Shown one piece after another: positions 18,601 to 27,520 of a stretch of DNA of 64,000 nt. The translations under genes and the position numbers were made by a program. Each line of letters begins with the position of its first letter. The stretch's first letter is position 1. Under the pieces are notes generated by a model. The model ran no database searches, was not told where the DNA came from, and was given only the letters and a program-made list of their open reading frames with translations. This DNA comes from JABAAI01 sp965261955. Lineage in GTDB: Bacteria; Spirochaetota; Leptospiria; Leptospirales; Leptonemataceae. The stretch lies in NCBI GenBank assembly GCA_965261955.1, contig CBDHEM010000013.1, positions 186,001-250,000 on the forward strand, in the 5' to 3' direction.

Positions 18601-19713
18601 ATGAAAATGAAAAATAAAATAATCAGCAATAGAATGTGTTTTGCGAATAAAGGGAATTTGAGTTCTATAAAGAGGATAGGGTGTGTGAGTGTGGGTTTTT
18701 TCGTTGGGCTTTGTTTTGTTTTTTGGCAAGCTACTCCAGCGGATGCACAATCGGAAAGTCATTATTTGAATGACGATGCCGCTAGAAGTGAAATTCGCTC
18801 TGTAACCGTAGAGAGTTGGGATCGTGATTACAGTGGAAGTGGCTATGGTTGGAGAGTTTTTACGAATTATGACGATAAGGCCAAGAAAACACAACAGCTT
18901 CCCCCTTATGCGCCTTCTGCGTCCAGTCTTAAATCAGAGCGTGAAGTGAAGCTTCTAAAGGGTACTCCCATATATCTACGAGAAAATTATGGTTATAACG
19001 AGTCTCGTGTTTTAGGCGTTCGTTTTGCTTTTACTTTTCCCGGTGATAACGTTGTGTCCATTGCTCCTGCCTTGGCAGATCATTACATGGTAGAGCGTGT
19101 TCGACATTATTTGTCGGAAAGCATTCTTGCAGCAGGTGGGCAAGAACAGAAGTCTTGTTATAAGGATAAAAACCTTTCTATCTTACGAAATTCGAAACGC
19201 ACTATGGTTGTTGAGTGTGTGAATGGTGTTATATTGCCCGGAATAGTTGAAAAAATATCTGTATGGGTCATGGGTCGTGGCGATGATTACAATTTGGAAG
19301 CTTGGGTTGAAGATTGGGGTGGGGATCTTTATGTTTTGAAAATGGGCTCTGTGAATTTTATAGGTTGGAGACCTCTTAGTGTCGTTATCCCAAAAATAAT
19401 TAAGCAAGAGTCTAAAACTTTCCCTCAAACGAAAAACCTAGTTTTACGGAAATTTAAGTTGCGCGCGAATCAGAAGGCTAGGGGAGGCGATCCAGTTTAC
19501 ATTTTTTTCGACGAACTACGCATTCTATCTAGAGATCTTCAGCATGGTGTTTTCGATGGTGCACAGTTAGATTTTGATAGTGTAGATTGTGAGCGTAAGA
19601 ATAAACTGTACAGGTCTCTTCGTGAGAATTCGAGGGTACCAGATCAGTGGCCTAAGCTTGTAAATTGCAGTGGTGCTGGTGGCGGTGCTAACGTGCCTCC
19701 TGCTGGGAATTAA
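18601..19713 (+). CDS. flaA1: Periplasmic flagellar sheath protein FlaA1
   Basis: The 370-residue protein carries the FlaA domain: VLGVRFAFTFPGDNVVSIAP, EKISVWVMGRGDDYNLEAW, MGSVNFIGWRPLSVVIP and an FFDELRIL segment. The signal sequence is long, with its hydrophobic core CVSVGFFVGLCFVFW and likely cleavage after ADA. The start at 18601 is chosen from the GGAG seven bases upstream; ATGs at 18589 and 18634 are alternatives. It is 60 bases after flaA2, so the two should be co-transcribed. A strong hairpin follows the gene. The C-terminal tail is Gly-Ala rich (GAGGGANVPPAGN). Confidence 0.9.
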   Translation: MKMKNKIISNRMCFANKGNLSSIKRIGCVSVGFFVGLCFVFWQATPADAQSESHYLNDDAARSEIRSVTVESWDRDYSGSGYGWRVFTNYDDKAKKTQQLPPYAPSASSLKSEREVKLLKGTPIYLRENYGYNESRVLGVRFAFTFPGDNVVSIAPALADHYMVERVRHYLSESILAAGGQEQKSCYKDKNLSILRNSKRTMVVECVNGVILPGIVEKISVWVMGRGDDYNLEAWVEDWGGDLYVLKMGSVNFIGWRPLSVVIPKIIKQESKTFPQTKNLVLRKFKLRANQKARGGDPVYIFFDELRILSRDLQHGVFDGAQLDFDSVDCERKNKLYRSLRENSRVPDQWPKLVNCSGAGGGANVPPAGN

Positions 19714-19796
19714 CTATATAAATAACTATCGTAAATCATTGGAAAACGACTATATGTAGATTGTGGACGAAGCTTGCATCTAGTTGTTTATAAAAA

Positions 19797-19826
19797 GGGG
19801 AAGATATTTTTTATGATATCTTTCCC
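19797..19826 (+). terminator. Hairpin terminator candidate after flaA1
   Basis: GGGGAAGATAT pairs with ATATCTTTCCC (11 bp with one G-T pair) around an 8-nt loop, 84 bases after the flaA1 stop. It sits between flaA1 and the convergent bactofilin gene and could stop transcription from either side. A long U run is missing. Confidence 0.6.
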
Positions 19827-19868
19827 TTGCTTGTATTATAGGGGATGAAGTGAAAGTCCCAGAAATTG

Positions 19869-20246
19869 TCACTTATTTTTTGGAAAGACCATTTCACAAT
19901 TTCCATCGAAAATAACGCCATCTGCGATCTGTATTTTAGGTGTTCGAATGTTACCCGTTAGACTTCCTGTGGGTAGCATTTCAACTCTTTTTGACGCTTC
20001 TATATTGCCCGTGAGTTGGCCTCCTAAAATTACAGTACCTGCTTGTATGCTTGCTTTTAATGTTGCCGTTTCTCCAATGAGTAAAATTCCATCGCTAATA
20101 ATCTCTCCCTCAAAATGACCGTTGATCTGGAGGGGGCGTTTAAATTCTAACACACCATGGAATTTTGTACTCGCAGATATAACCGTGTACACACTCCCTT
20201 CCGGAGTCATTTTAGGCATGAGGCTGTTTTCTTTTTTTTTGGCCAT
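19869..20246 (-). CDS. Second bactofilin
   Basis: The 125-residue protein is a bactofilin with the beta-helix repeat pattern (PLQINGHFEGEIISDGILLI, GTVILGGQLTGNIEASKRVE). It has a short polar N-terminal tail of about 25 residues. It is only distantly similar to the one at 12206-12547, and unlike that gene it has no M23 partner next to it. A cytoskeletal role next to flagellar genes is suggestive in a helical cell, but this is inference. Confidence 0.87.
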   Translation of the reverse strand: MAKKKENSLMPKMTPEGSVYTVISASTKFHGVLEFKRPLQINGHFEGEIISDGILLIGETATLKASIQAGTVILGGQLTGNIEASKRVEMLPTGSLTGNIRTPKIQIADGVIFDGNCEMVFPKNK

Positions 20247-20353
20247 ATGGGTTTCTACACCGAAAAAAATACGTTAGTTTTACCCAGCCAGAAAAAGAAA
20301 AAGCCTTCTCTTACTTTGTCACAGGCTTAGAGTATATTAGAGTATTTCAAAAA

Positions 20354-21139
20354 TTATATAGATGGTGTTTCCTTAACCTCCAATAATTTAATGTTATTTT
20401 GAATGTTAGCAGCTTCTTCATATCTTTCTTCATGAATGGCTCGAAATTTGCGGAGGTAAAGAGTGGCTAATTTTAAATTTGATTTGGCTATTTTTTGTTC
20501 TTCTGTATGGAGACCAACAGCCCTAGCGAAATTATTCACATCATAACATGGGTATTTTGTTTCCATCACAGAGATGATTTTTCGAAAATAGGGTTTCATT
20601 TTCCCTTGAGAATCTGTACTATAAATTTTGAGAAATTCTTCTAACTGATCCAAACAAGTGGACTCTTCCGGTAAGGCAGAAGGCGAAGTACGATTTACAG
20701 GGGAATATTGGATTGCTTGGTTATTTTGTAAAAATGGTAAATTTTGTTTTGCTTTGAAATTCTTTTTTTTGAGTCGAGCATAGTTTTGGCACATTTCTAG
20801 ATATTCTGACACAACAGAATTAAATTTTCTAATTCTCATACGTATATAAGCCTTGGGATCTCGGTTTTGGTATAGCTCAAAGTCTTCTAGGCGAAAGACA
20901 TCGTAATTAGGATTCAGAGATACTATGGTGGCCAAGTCTTCTTCTCTTCGTAAAGAAGTTGGTGGGAAAGAAACCACAGGAAATTGCTCAGACTCGGAAG
21001 TTGCAAAGCTCACAATCACATTACAAACAATTAACTCATCCTCGGGTACAATAGGATTGCAGTCACGCGCATAGGCATAGACTAATAAATTACCACTCGG
21101 CTCATCAGAAGAACCTCTCACAAACTCAAACATGTGCAT
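20354..21139 (-). CDS. Conserved-looking hypothetical protein with a C-terminal UVR motif
   Basis: The 261-residue protein is not recognised overall. Its last 25 residues form a UVR helical hairpin (AIHEERYEEAANIQNNIKLL), the module by which UvrB and UvrC, McsA and others contact partners. The N-terminal 80 residues look like a compact domain with a CNVIVSFATSE strand. There is no signal peptide. The start at 21139 has GAGGGG about ten bases upstream; a GTG at 21148 is also open. It lies 107 bases upstream of the bactofilin on the same strand. Confidence 0.7.
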   Translation of the reverse strand: MHMFEFVRGSSDEPSGNLLVYAYARDCNPIVPEDELIVCNVIVSFATSESEQFPVVSFPPTSLRREEDLATIVSLNPNYDVFRLEDFELYQNRDPKAYIRMRIRKFNSVVSEYLEMCQNYARLKKKNFKAKQNLPFLQNNQAIQYSPVNRTSPSALPEESTCLDQLEEFLKIYSTDSQGKMKPYFRKIISVMETKYPCYDVNNFARAVGLHTEEQKIAKSNLKLATLYLRKFRAIHEERYEEAANIQNNIKLLEVKETPSI

Positions 21140-21393
21140 GGATAGCACCCCTCGTTACATTGTCAAGATTATGTAAAAAAAGACTCCTCCTATTATTCAC
21201 TCTCAAATCATTTTTTTCTTTCCATCCTTCAAGAAAAAAAACAAAAAAAAAGTCCAATTTGGGCATTTCTCTCTTTCGTAAAGTAAGACCATTGCATTCT
21301 GGAAATAGTGTTCCTTCTGATGATCATAAGTCACCTATTTTCCAAATGTGTTTTAATGTAGATATTCTCACTGAAACGCCTATTTATTTATGG

Positions 21394-21452
21394 GTCTGTT
21401 GTAAAATCCAAAAAAATAAGAAAGTAGCCATCTAAAACGCCTTAAATTGGTG
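21394..21452 (-). mobile_element. Partial relative of the MITE at 2569-2661
   Basis: The sequence from GTCTGTTGTAAAAT through the shared ACGCCTTAAATTGG block aligns with the reverse complement of the 2569-2661 element over about 60 bases. Only one terminal repeat is present, so it is truncated or has diverged at the far end. Confidence 0.5.
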
Positions 21453-21585
21453 ATTCATAACACTCCATTTGTAATTATTTGCATTTCGTAAGAGTCCCAT
21501 TTCCTATCATTCCCTTCTGAAAATCCGGAGCATTTCATTGTATTGGCGTAAAACCCAGAAATAAGGCATACCTGCTCTACAAGTA

Positions 21586-21602
21586 GGAGGAGGTAGCCCT
21601 CC
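21586..21602. other. Intergenic GGAGG/CCTCC hairpin
   Basis: GGAGG pairs with CCTCC around a 7-nt loop. Flanking bases (CTACAAGTAGGAGG before, then CTACAG after) resemble those around the hairpin at 1469-1485. Two copies suggest a shared element, perhaps an RNA structure or a mobile element fragment. The function is unknown. Confidence 0.35.
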
Positions 21603-21962
21603 AAATCAGAACTACAGCCTTCCTTGTAAAGATGGAGTGAGCTCTAACATGGTATCAACAAAAAATATTTTCTGGTTAGTTTTAAATTTCATAAGCAAGA
21701 GACATAAAATGCTCCCTTCTTTTTATAAGATTTTTTTCAAAACGTACTTTTTTATGAAAAAAAGTATTTATGCAATACGTACAAAATGTACATGGCTATG
21801 GAAATTCGTTTAGCTATAAAAGTGGTGTAGTCGTGATTTTTATTTTTCATTATACAGTTGAACCATTACACATTAGTATGACGGAGAAGATGGGAAGGTC
21901 GTCTAAAAAATAATGGCTATAATTTCTATAGAGATTTCAGGAAAATAAAAAACTTCTCTTTG

Positions 21963-21994
21963 TTCCAAAGTGATCATTTGGGGTAACTTTGGAA
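21963..21994. promoter_or_regulatory. 8-bp inverted repeat just before ptsI
   Basis: TTCCAAAG (21963-21970) and CTTTGGAA (21987-21994) form a perfect inverted repeat with a 16-base spacer. It ends five bases before the chosen ptsI ATG. It could be an operator or a leader hairpin that hides the ribosome binding site. Confidence 0.4.
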
Positions 21995-21999
21995 TATGT

Positions 22000-23736
22000 A
22001 TGCATAATCAAAAACAAAGTTTTCAAGGGCAAATAGCATCAACGGGTATGGCTATTGGGCGAGCTTTTATCTTTTGCTATGATCGTATCAAAATCCCTCA
22101 CAAAAAAATATCCAGCCGAAAAGTTGGGGATGAAATTGAGCGTTTGGATGTAGCTGTTTTGGAAAGTCAAAAAAAAATGCAAATACTTCTCAAAGAATCC
22201 CAACTTACGGACGATATGGCAGCCATTTTTGAAGCTCAGTTTTCTCTTTTGCATGATCCCATGTTTATTGGAGAAACTCGGGAGAAGATACGACTTTGTA
22301 AAATAAATGCGGAATGGGCTATAGAAGGCGAGTTGAATATATTGAAAGAGTTTTTATTACGTTCTGAGAATAGCATTTTTCAAGAGAGAGCGGATGATTT
22401 AGAGGACGTTGGGAACAGAATATTAAAGTGTCTCCTTGGCATAGAAGAAGGGAAAAAATTCGACGATACTTTTTTCACAGATTATAGAGGCCCTCTGATT
22501 GTTGTTGTTGATCAACTTACTCCATCAGTTTTTTTACAAATTCCTCTGGAGCGTGTGGAAGGTATAATTTGTCAAGCAGGAGGTCTCACAAGCCATCTAG
22601 CCATTCTATCACGAAGCTATAATTTGCCAGCGTTATTTAATGTACAAGGCTTTTTAAAATATATTTCGAATAAAGATGTCCTTTTTTTGGATTGTCATAC
22701 AGGTTATAAAGGTAACAGAGGTGGGGTTATTATCAACCCAGATAGTGAAGAGATAGACTTTTACAGAGGCTATCTTATTGAAAGATCTCATACCCAAGCA
22801 CGTATTATTTTTTCTCCTATTCAAACAGGAGATGGCACACCCATTAATATTTGGGCAAACTTAGATGGAGTAAAAATAACTGAAGATGAAAGGTTAAAGA
22901 AGCTGAGTGGGGTCGGTTTATTTCGTACAGAATTTTTATATATGAAAGATACGGAAATACTCTCTAATCCGGAAAAACATGTGGAGCTTTATATTAAAAT
23001 TCTGAAGAATTTAAATCACAAACCCATTCAGTTTCGTCTTATAGACGTGAGTGAAGACAAGCCTTTACCCATACAGTTTTTTAATAAGCAAAAATTACGA
23101 GGAGCACGTTTTTTACTAGCCAATCATACCTTTTTAGTTCTTCAATTGAAATCCATTTTTATGGCGGCTATTGAAATGGACTATCCTGACGAGCATTGCC
23201 GTATATTGTGTCCGATGGTTAGTAGTCTAGAAGAAATCCAAATTATAAAAAAGGTCATTGAAGAAGTCAGTTCAGAATTAGAAGCCAAAATATTTCAGAA
23301 ATTACCCAAAATATCAATGGGAATCATGATAGAAACTCCGGCTGCCGTTGAAATGATAGAAGTTTTTAGCAAATATGTTTCTTTTTTTTGCATAGGTAGT
23401 AATGATCTCATGCGTTTAAATCTAGATATCGATAGGGATATGAGCGATGGTGGAGATGATATTTTTTATCATCCGATTTTGTATCGCCAAATTAAAAAGA
23501 TACTCACTCTTTCTCAGGTTCCTGTCTCTCTTTGCGGTTCTTTGGCCACAGAAAAAAAACTTCTGCCTTTGTTGATTGGATTGGGAATGCAAAATCTGAG
23601 TGTTCCCCTTTCTGCAGTGGTAAACTGTGCAAAGGTAATTGAAAATAGCTATTATGAAAGCTGTCTATCCCTATCCCAACGCATTCTAGAGGCAGAAAGT
23701 ACTTCTGAATTAAAAAAGATTATAGAAACCCTATAG
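22000..23736 (+). CDS. ptsI: PTS enzyme I (phosphoenolpyruvate-protein phosphotransferase)
   Basis: The 578-residue length and domain order fit enzyme I: an N-terminal HPr-binding part (ASTGMAIGRAFIF), the phospho-His domain with GGLTSHLAILSRS (active His), then the PEP-binding barrel with LFRTEFLYM, GIMIETPAAVEM and FCIGSNDLMRL. The Cys loop is LCGSLATE rather than the usual CGEMAGD, a small departure. It takes phosphate from PEP and passes it to HPr. No HPr or enzyme II gene is in the window, but HPr kinase is at 46577, so a regulatory PTS is likely. ATG at 22000 is preferred over an upstream GTG at 21970. Confidence 0.9.
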   Translation: MHNQKQSFQGQIASTGMAIGRAFIFCYDRIKIPHKKISSRKVGDEIERLDVAVLESQKKMQILLKESQLTDDMAAIFEAQFSLLHDPMFIGETREKIRLCKINAEWAIEGELNILKEFLLRSENSIFQERADDLEDVGNRILKCLLGIEEGKKFDDTFFTDYRGPLIVVVDQLTPSVFLQIPLERVEGIICQAGGLTSHLAILSRSYNLPALFNVQGFLKYISNKDVLFLDCHTGYKGNRGGVIINPDSEEIDFYRGYLIERSHTQARIIFSPIQTGDGTPINIWANLDGVKITEDERLKKLSGVGLFRTEFLYMKDTEILSNPEKHVELYIKILKNLNHKPIQFRLIDVSEDKPLPIQFFNKQKLRGARFLLANHTFLVLQLKSIFMAAIEMDYPDEHCRILCPMVSSLEEIQIIKKVIEEVSSELEAKIFQKLPKISMGIMIETPAAVEMIEVFSKYVSFFCIGSNDLMRLNLDIDRDMSDGGDDIFYHPILYRQIKKILTLSQVPVSLCGSLATEKKLLPLLIGLGMQNLSVPLSAVVNCAKVIENSYYESCLSLSQRILEAESTSELKKIIETL

Positions 23737-23856
23737 AGATTTACACTACCCTACTCACCGCCTTTCTTTTCAAGTGATGTATGGGGATTATAAACGGGTT
23801 ACCACTACTTTAGCTCTCTCCCTCAAAGGGGAAGTGATAGAGTATACAAAAGTAAA

Positions 23857-25281
23857 TTAACAATCGTAATACAAAACAAACTCATAGGGGTGTGGACGTT
23901 GGTTCACAACTTGTTCCACTTCTTCTCTTTTAAAAGAGATATAGTTGGTAATGAAATCATCATCGAAAACACCATTTTCTTTTAGGAAGGCATTGTCTGT
24001 TTCCAGAATATCTAGAACTTTTGTAAGATTGGCTGGCACGGAACGCAAATTGGCCTTTTGCTCCGGCGTAGCCGTATACAAATCAAAATCGGCTGGTTCA
24101 CCCGGGTTAGTCTTTTTTTCCACACCGTCCAACCCAGCCATCAACATAGCTGCAAAGGCTAAGTAAGGACAGCAAGAGGCGTCGGGTGTGCGAAACTCAA
24201 TACGTCGAGCTTTGTCACCTATAACGGCAATAGGGACACGAATGGATGCGGAACGATTTCTAGCGGAATAAACAAGGTTTACAGGGGCTTCAAAACCCGG
24301 TACCAAACGCTTATAACTATTGGTTGTAGGGTTCGTAAAGGCCAGTACAGCGGGACCATTTTCTAGTATACCACCCGTATAGTGTAAAGCCATATCCGAC
24401 AGATGAGCATAACCATTACCAGCAAATAGGTTTTTTCCATTTTTCCAGAGTGATTGGTGTGTATGCATTCCCGTTCCATTATCGCTAAAGACAGGTTTTG
24501 GCATGAAGGTTACACTATAGCCATGCTTACGTGCCACGTTTTTTAGAACATACTTGTACTTAATCAAATTATCCGCCATTTTAAGGGCTTCATCTACCTT
24601 CAAATTGATTTCTCCCTGACCAGCACTAGCTACCTCATGGTGATGCTTTTCTGTGGTGACCCCAACATCCTCTAGGGTCTGTAAAGTTTCTCCCCTTAGG
24701 TCTTGGAAGATATCGTTGGGTGGGGTTGGGAAATAGCCTCCTTTCTCCCGTAGTTTGTGTCCGAGGTTAGGACCTTCATCTTTGCCCATATTCCAACGAG
24801 CATCTTTGGAATCCACATAATAAAAAGCATTTTGCATTTGAGAATCGAAACGAACATCACTGAAAATAAAAAATTCAGCCTCGGGGCCGAAATAAGCAGT
24901 ATCCGCGATACCGGTGGATTTCATGCGGGCTATGGCCTTTTTGAGTACGGCCCGGGGATCACGGCTATAGGCTTCTTCTGTACGGGGATCATAAATATCT
25001 GCGAATATAACCAAGGTCTTATGTTGGAAAAAAGGATCGATGAAGGCCGTACTGATGTCAAGGCGTGTGAGCATATCTGATTCATTAATGGCCTTCCAAC
25101 CTCGTATAGAGGAGCCATCAAAGCCTATTCCATAGGTGAAGGCTTCTTTATCCACAGCATGCAGGGGCATTGTGTAGTGGTGAGTCATTCCCAGTATGTC
25201 TGTGAATCGAATATCTATAAACTGAATATTTTCTTTTTCAGCCCATTTTAGTAATTCCTTCGGTTCTTGTGGTATTGTCAT
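23857..25281 (-). CDS. glnA: Glutamine synthetase type I
   Basis: The 474 residues match the family. Motifs are FDGSSIRGW, the metal-site PEAEFFIF, KPVFSDNGTGMHTHQSLW, NPTTNSYKRLVPGFEAP, and RIEFRTPDASCCPYLAFAA. The protein joins ammonia to glutamate using ATP and forms dodecamers in the cytoplasm. A Tyr in DLYTATPEQ sits where the adenylylation site of beta-type enzymes lies. GGAG is seven bases before the ATG. It is convergent with ptsI. A 9-bp repeat lies 50 to 90 bases upstream of the start, within the likely promoter region. Confidence 0.95.
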   Translation of the reverse strand: MTIPQEPKELLKWAEKENIQFIDIRFTDILGMTHHYTMPLHAVDKEAFTYGIGFDGSSIRGWKAINESDMLTRLDISTAFIDPFFQHKTLVIFADIYDPRTEEAYSRDPRAVLKKAIARMKSTGIADTAYFGPEAEFFIFSDVRFDSQMQNAFYYVDSKDARWNMGKDEGPNLGHKLREKGGYFPTPPNDIFQDLRGETLQTLEDVGVTTEKHHHEVASAGQGEINLKVDEALKMADNLIKYKYVLKNVARKHGYSVTFMPKPVFSDNGTGMHTHQSLWKNGKNLFAGNGYAHLSDMALHYTGGILENGPAVLAFTNPTTNSYKRLVPGFEAPVNLVYSARNRSASIRVPIAVIGDKARRIEFRTPDASCCPYLAFAAMLMAGLDGVEKKTNPGEPADFDLYTATPEQKANLRSVPANLTKVLDILETDNAFLKENGVFDDDFITNYISFKREEVEQVVNQRPHPYEFVLYYDC

Positions 25282-25333
25282 AATTTTCTCCTGTAAAATA
25301 AAATATAGAAATCAAAGTGTTGTGTCTTTCCCA

Positions 25334-25369
25334 TTTTTTCAGTTTTTTCAGTTTTCTCAGTTTTCTCAA
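25334..25369. repeat. Four 9-bp repeats upstream of glnA
   Basis: Units TTTTTTCAG, TTTTTTCAG, TTTTCTCAG and TTTTCTCAA lie end to end, 53 bases before the glnA start codon. They could alter spacing in the promoter region. Confidence 0.75.
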
Positions 25370-25743
25370 TGGAAGAAAGAGACACTTAACTATAAAAGAA
25401 GCAAAAAGCGTGCCTAATCTTACGAAAAGGGAAAAATATTTATTTTTTAGGGAGTTTTTTAGAATAAATGTAGATTTTCGACAGAAGCGTAGAACTGAAG
25501 AGTATATTGAGTTTTCGATAGTGACAAAAATCAGATTGTAACCAGATTGTAGAGTGTGAGATTTCTATTTTCAGCCTTTGGAGTGCGAAAAGTGTTTACT
25601 TTTCGATTGGTAAAAAAGAATTATATAAGACATAAAACTGTTGTTTTTATGAGCATATGCATGAAAAACAAGCAAAATGATGAGTAATTGTACATTTTTT
25701 GATTAGCAATAGAAATGCAGTACTACCCAAGAATTAAAATTTC

Positions 25744-25995
25744 ATGTCACATATCCCTCCCGAAGAGCCTCTATGGCCCGAGAGGTGCAGAAGTGCATGG
25801 ACACTCTGCCATGTGGTAGCGATTGTGAAGACCTCGAATACGTTGTCTGCTGAATATTTTTTAACCTATAGCCGTGATAATTTTGTCAGTCAACAGAAGA
25901 TAGTGTCGACACCACCACCAATAGTGGGGGGATTTCCGAATATGAGAAATATATCAGTCCCTATAGCCGTTGTGAAAACGCAAGAAGAGATTGAG
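25744..25995 (+). pseudogene. Possible small gene interrupted by the IS tandem
   Basis: An ATG frame of 84 codons runs into the insertion at 25996. If both insertion copies and one TATATA are removed, the frame continues through 29061-29111 to a TGA, giving about 102 residues (ending VRLVVLFCD). The product matches nothing I recognise, so the frame may be chance; its clean restoration across the insertion is the only support. Confidence 0.25.
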
Positions 25996-27520
25996 TATAT
26001 AGTCAGCCTTGAAAAAGGCACTATATTAAGAAAATGCCATAACCCATACTTCCTTTTTTAAGGAAAAATCAGTCAGATATTGCGGAATAAATTTAAGCCA
26101 AGAAAAAGCTTTTAGCAATTTTCTCATATTAAAGCCAGCACCTAGTAAAACCGCATACATCTTATCACCTTCTTGCGTTAAGAGGTGATTTCGTCGTACA
26201 CCTCCATCATTCTTCATGTGACCAATGATGGGTTCAATGGCTGCTCTTCTTTTCATCCACTTGCGTAAACTACGTTTCATTTTTTTCTTCCTCTTTGCGC
26301 CAACAATGTGAACTGTTATCCCATCTTTAACTTTCGCTCCTCTATAACCTCTATCCACAAAAACTTCTTTTACGCTTAATGAATTGGGTAAAAACCTTTC
26401 TACCTGTTCTATGGCCGATGGTAATGTATGCCCATCAAAAGGATTACCGTGTTTTGCCATCGCACCTAAAACAAAGTTACCTTGACTACTTGTCACGTAA
26501 CTCGCCTTACATCCAAATTCATACTTCTTATGCGTTTTTCCTTTAGAGATACATTCTACTTCCGGCGCATGTAAACTATAAACTTTGTTTTTGCTATCCT
26601 TGGTTTGATCGTAAAGACGGTGAAGAAGACACAAAGAAGATTCATAATTTTTATGTAAATCCATAGAATGCAATTTACGCTCTACATCCCGTAAAACACG
26701 ACCAAAATAGGTTTTTAAGCTCTTTTGCTCACGCCTTGCAAGTCTGTATTTACGTCCTCTAAAGTATCGGTTCTGCATTAATAATGACTTTTTAGATAAA
26801 CGAGAATAACTTTGGCGAAGACGAATATTATTTCTCTTAGCCAGTTCTGACAAATATTGTAAAGCTTTAAAATATAGTTTACCATCCGTTGGATATGTAA
26901 TGGCCTTCTCCTGAACTGTTGTATCTACATTTACTTTTTGGACATGATGTCTGCGCAGTAATTTATTAGAAAGAGCACAACGAATTGTTTCTTCCAAAAG
27001 CTTTTCCATCCCTTTAGATTTTATACGCTTACGCCATCTGCTTAATGTGCTATGATCACAAGGAGCTTCCTGCTGGAATTCTTGGTATCCGCAAAAGTGT
27101 TGCCAATAGACATTTTGAACCCATTTATCTAAAACACTTTCATCACTTTCATTAAATGTGGCTTTTAAGTAATGCAGTCCTACCATCAAGCGGGTTAACT
27201 TGGCTGGACGGCCGTTGTCAGGACAATAGAGTTTACCAAATTCAGTATCAAACTTTTCCCAATCTATTTTCTGAGCTAAACGAAATAAGGGCTCATTATG
27301 ATTGAGCATACCTTCCAAATTCGTCTTAAACAAGTCTCTTTGATAATCATTTTTTTTTTGAGCTAACATAGGGAACCTCTGAAAAATAATGCTTGAAAAA
27401 CACAAGCTTTTAAACACCTTTTCGCAAAACCTTGCGATTATGGGTACTACTTTTTACTTCAGAATAGCTTATAAATGCGAAATATCCATAGTATTCTGGT
27501 TTTTCAAGGCTGACTATATA
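25996..27520 (-). mobile_element. IS5-family-like insertion sequence, copy 2 (intact)
   Basis: The 1525-bp element has the same perfect inverted repeats as copy 1 (core GTCAGCCTTGAAAAA) and outer TATATA. It carries the only intact transposase gene of the three copies. Its right end (TATATA, 27515-27520) is shared directly with copy 3, giving a head-to-tail tandem. Confidence 0.88.
26026..27369 (-). CDS. IS5-family-like transposase (intact)
   Basis: The 447-residue protein starts MLAQKKNDYQRDLF. Its N-terminal DUF772-like region contains RLMVGLHYLKATFNESDE and the DHSTLSRWRKR motif. The DDE catalytic part has NVDTTVQEKAI (first Asp), VFVDRGYRG (second Asp) and a C-terminal KRRAAIEPIIGHMK (Glu). 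It would cut and join the element ends. The ATG at 27369 is used because homology starts there, although the frame stays open 16 codons upstream. The stop lies 24 bases inside the left terminal repeat boundary. Confidence 0.9.
   Translation of the reverse strand: MLAQKKNDYQRDLFKTNLEGMLNHNEPLFRLAQKIDWEKFDTEFGKLYCPDNGRPAKLTRLMVGLHYLKATFNESDESVLDKWVQNVYWQHFCGYQEFQQEAPCDHSTLSRWRKRIKSKGMEKLLEETIRCALSNKLLRRHHVQKVNVDTTVQEKAITYPTDGKLYFKALQYLSELAKRNNIRLRQSYSRLSKKSLLMQNRYFRGRKYRLARREQKSLKTYFGRVLRDVERKLHSMDLHKNYESSLCLLHRLYDQTKDSKNKVYSLHAPEVECISKGKTHKKYEFGCKASYVTSSQGNFVLGAMAKHGNPFDGHTLPSAIEQVERFLPNSLSVKEVFVDRGYRGAKVKDGITVHIVGAKRKKKMKRSLRKWMKRRAAIEPIIGHMKNDGGVRRNHLLTQEGDKMYAVLLGAGFNMRKLLKAFSWLKFIPQYLTDFSLKKEVWVMAFS

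Larger units (their letters stand above)
21140..21999. other. Long intergenic region between the UVR-motif gene and ptsI
   Basis: About 860 bp without a convincing gene. It holds a MITE relative (21394-21452), a GGAGG/CCTCC hairpin (21586-21602) and an inverted repeat at the ptsI start (21963-21994). The remaining sequence is AT-rich and may contain decayed coding sequence that I could not identify. Confidence 0.5.
25282..25995. other. Region between glnA and IS copy 2
   Basis: It holds the glnA promoter area with a 9-bp repeat (25334-25369) and AT-rich sequence. From 25744 there is an open frame that is cut by the insertion sequence. No sigma-54 type promoter for glnA was found by eye. Confidence 0.45.

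Noticed and set aside
25282..25480. Sigma-54 promoter for glnA
   Set aside because: No TGGCAC-N5-TTGCA-like sequence was found on the glnA strand, even though rpoN is present.
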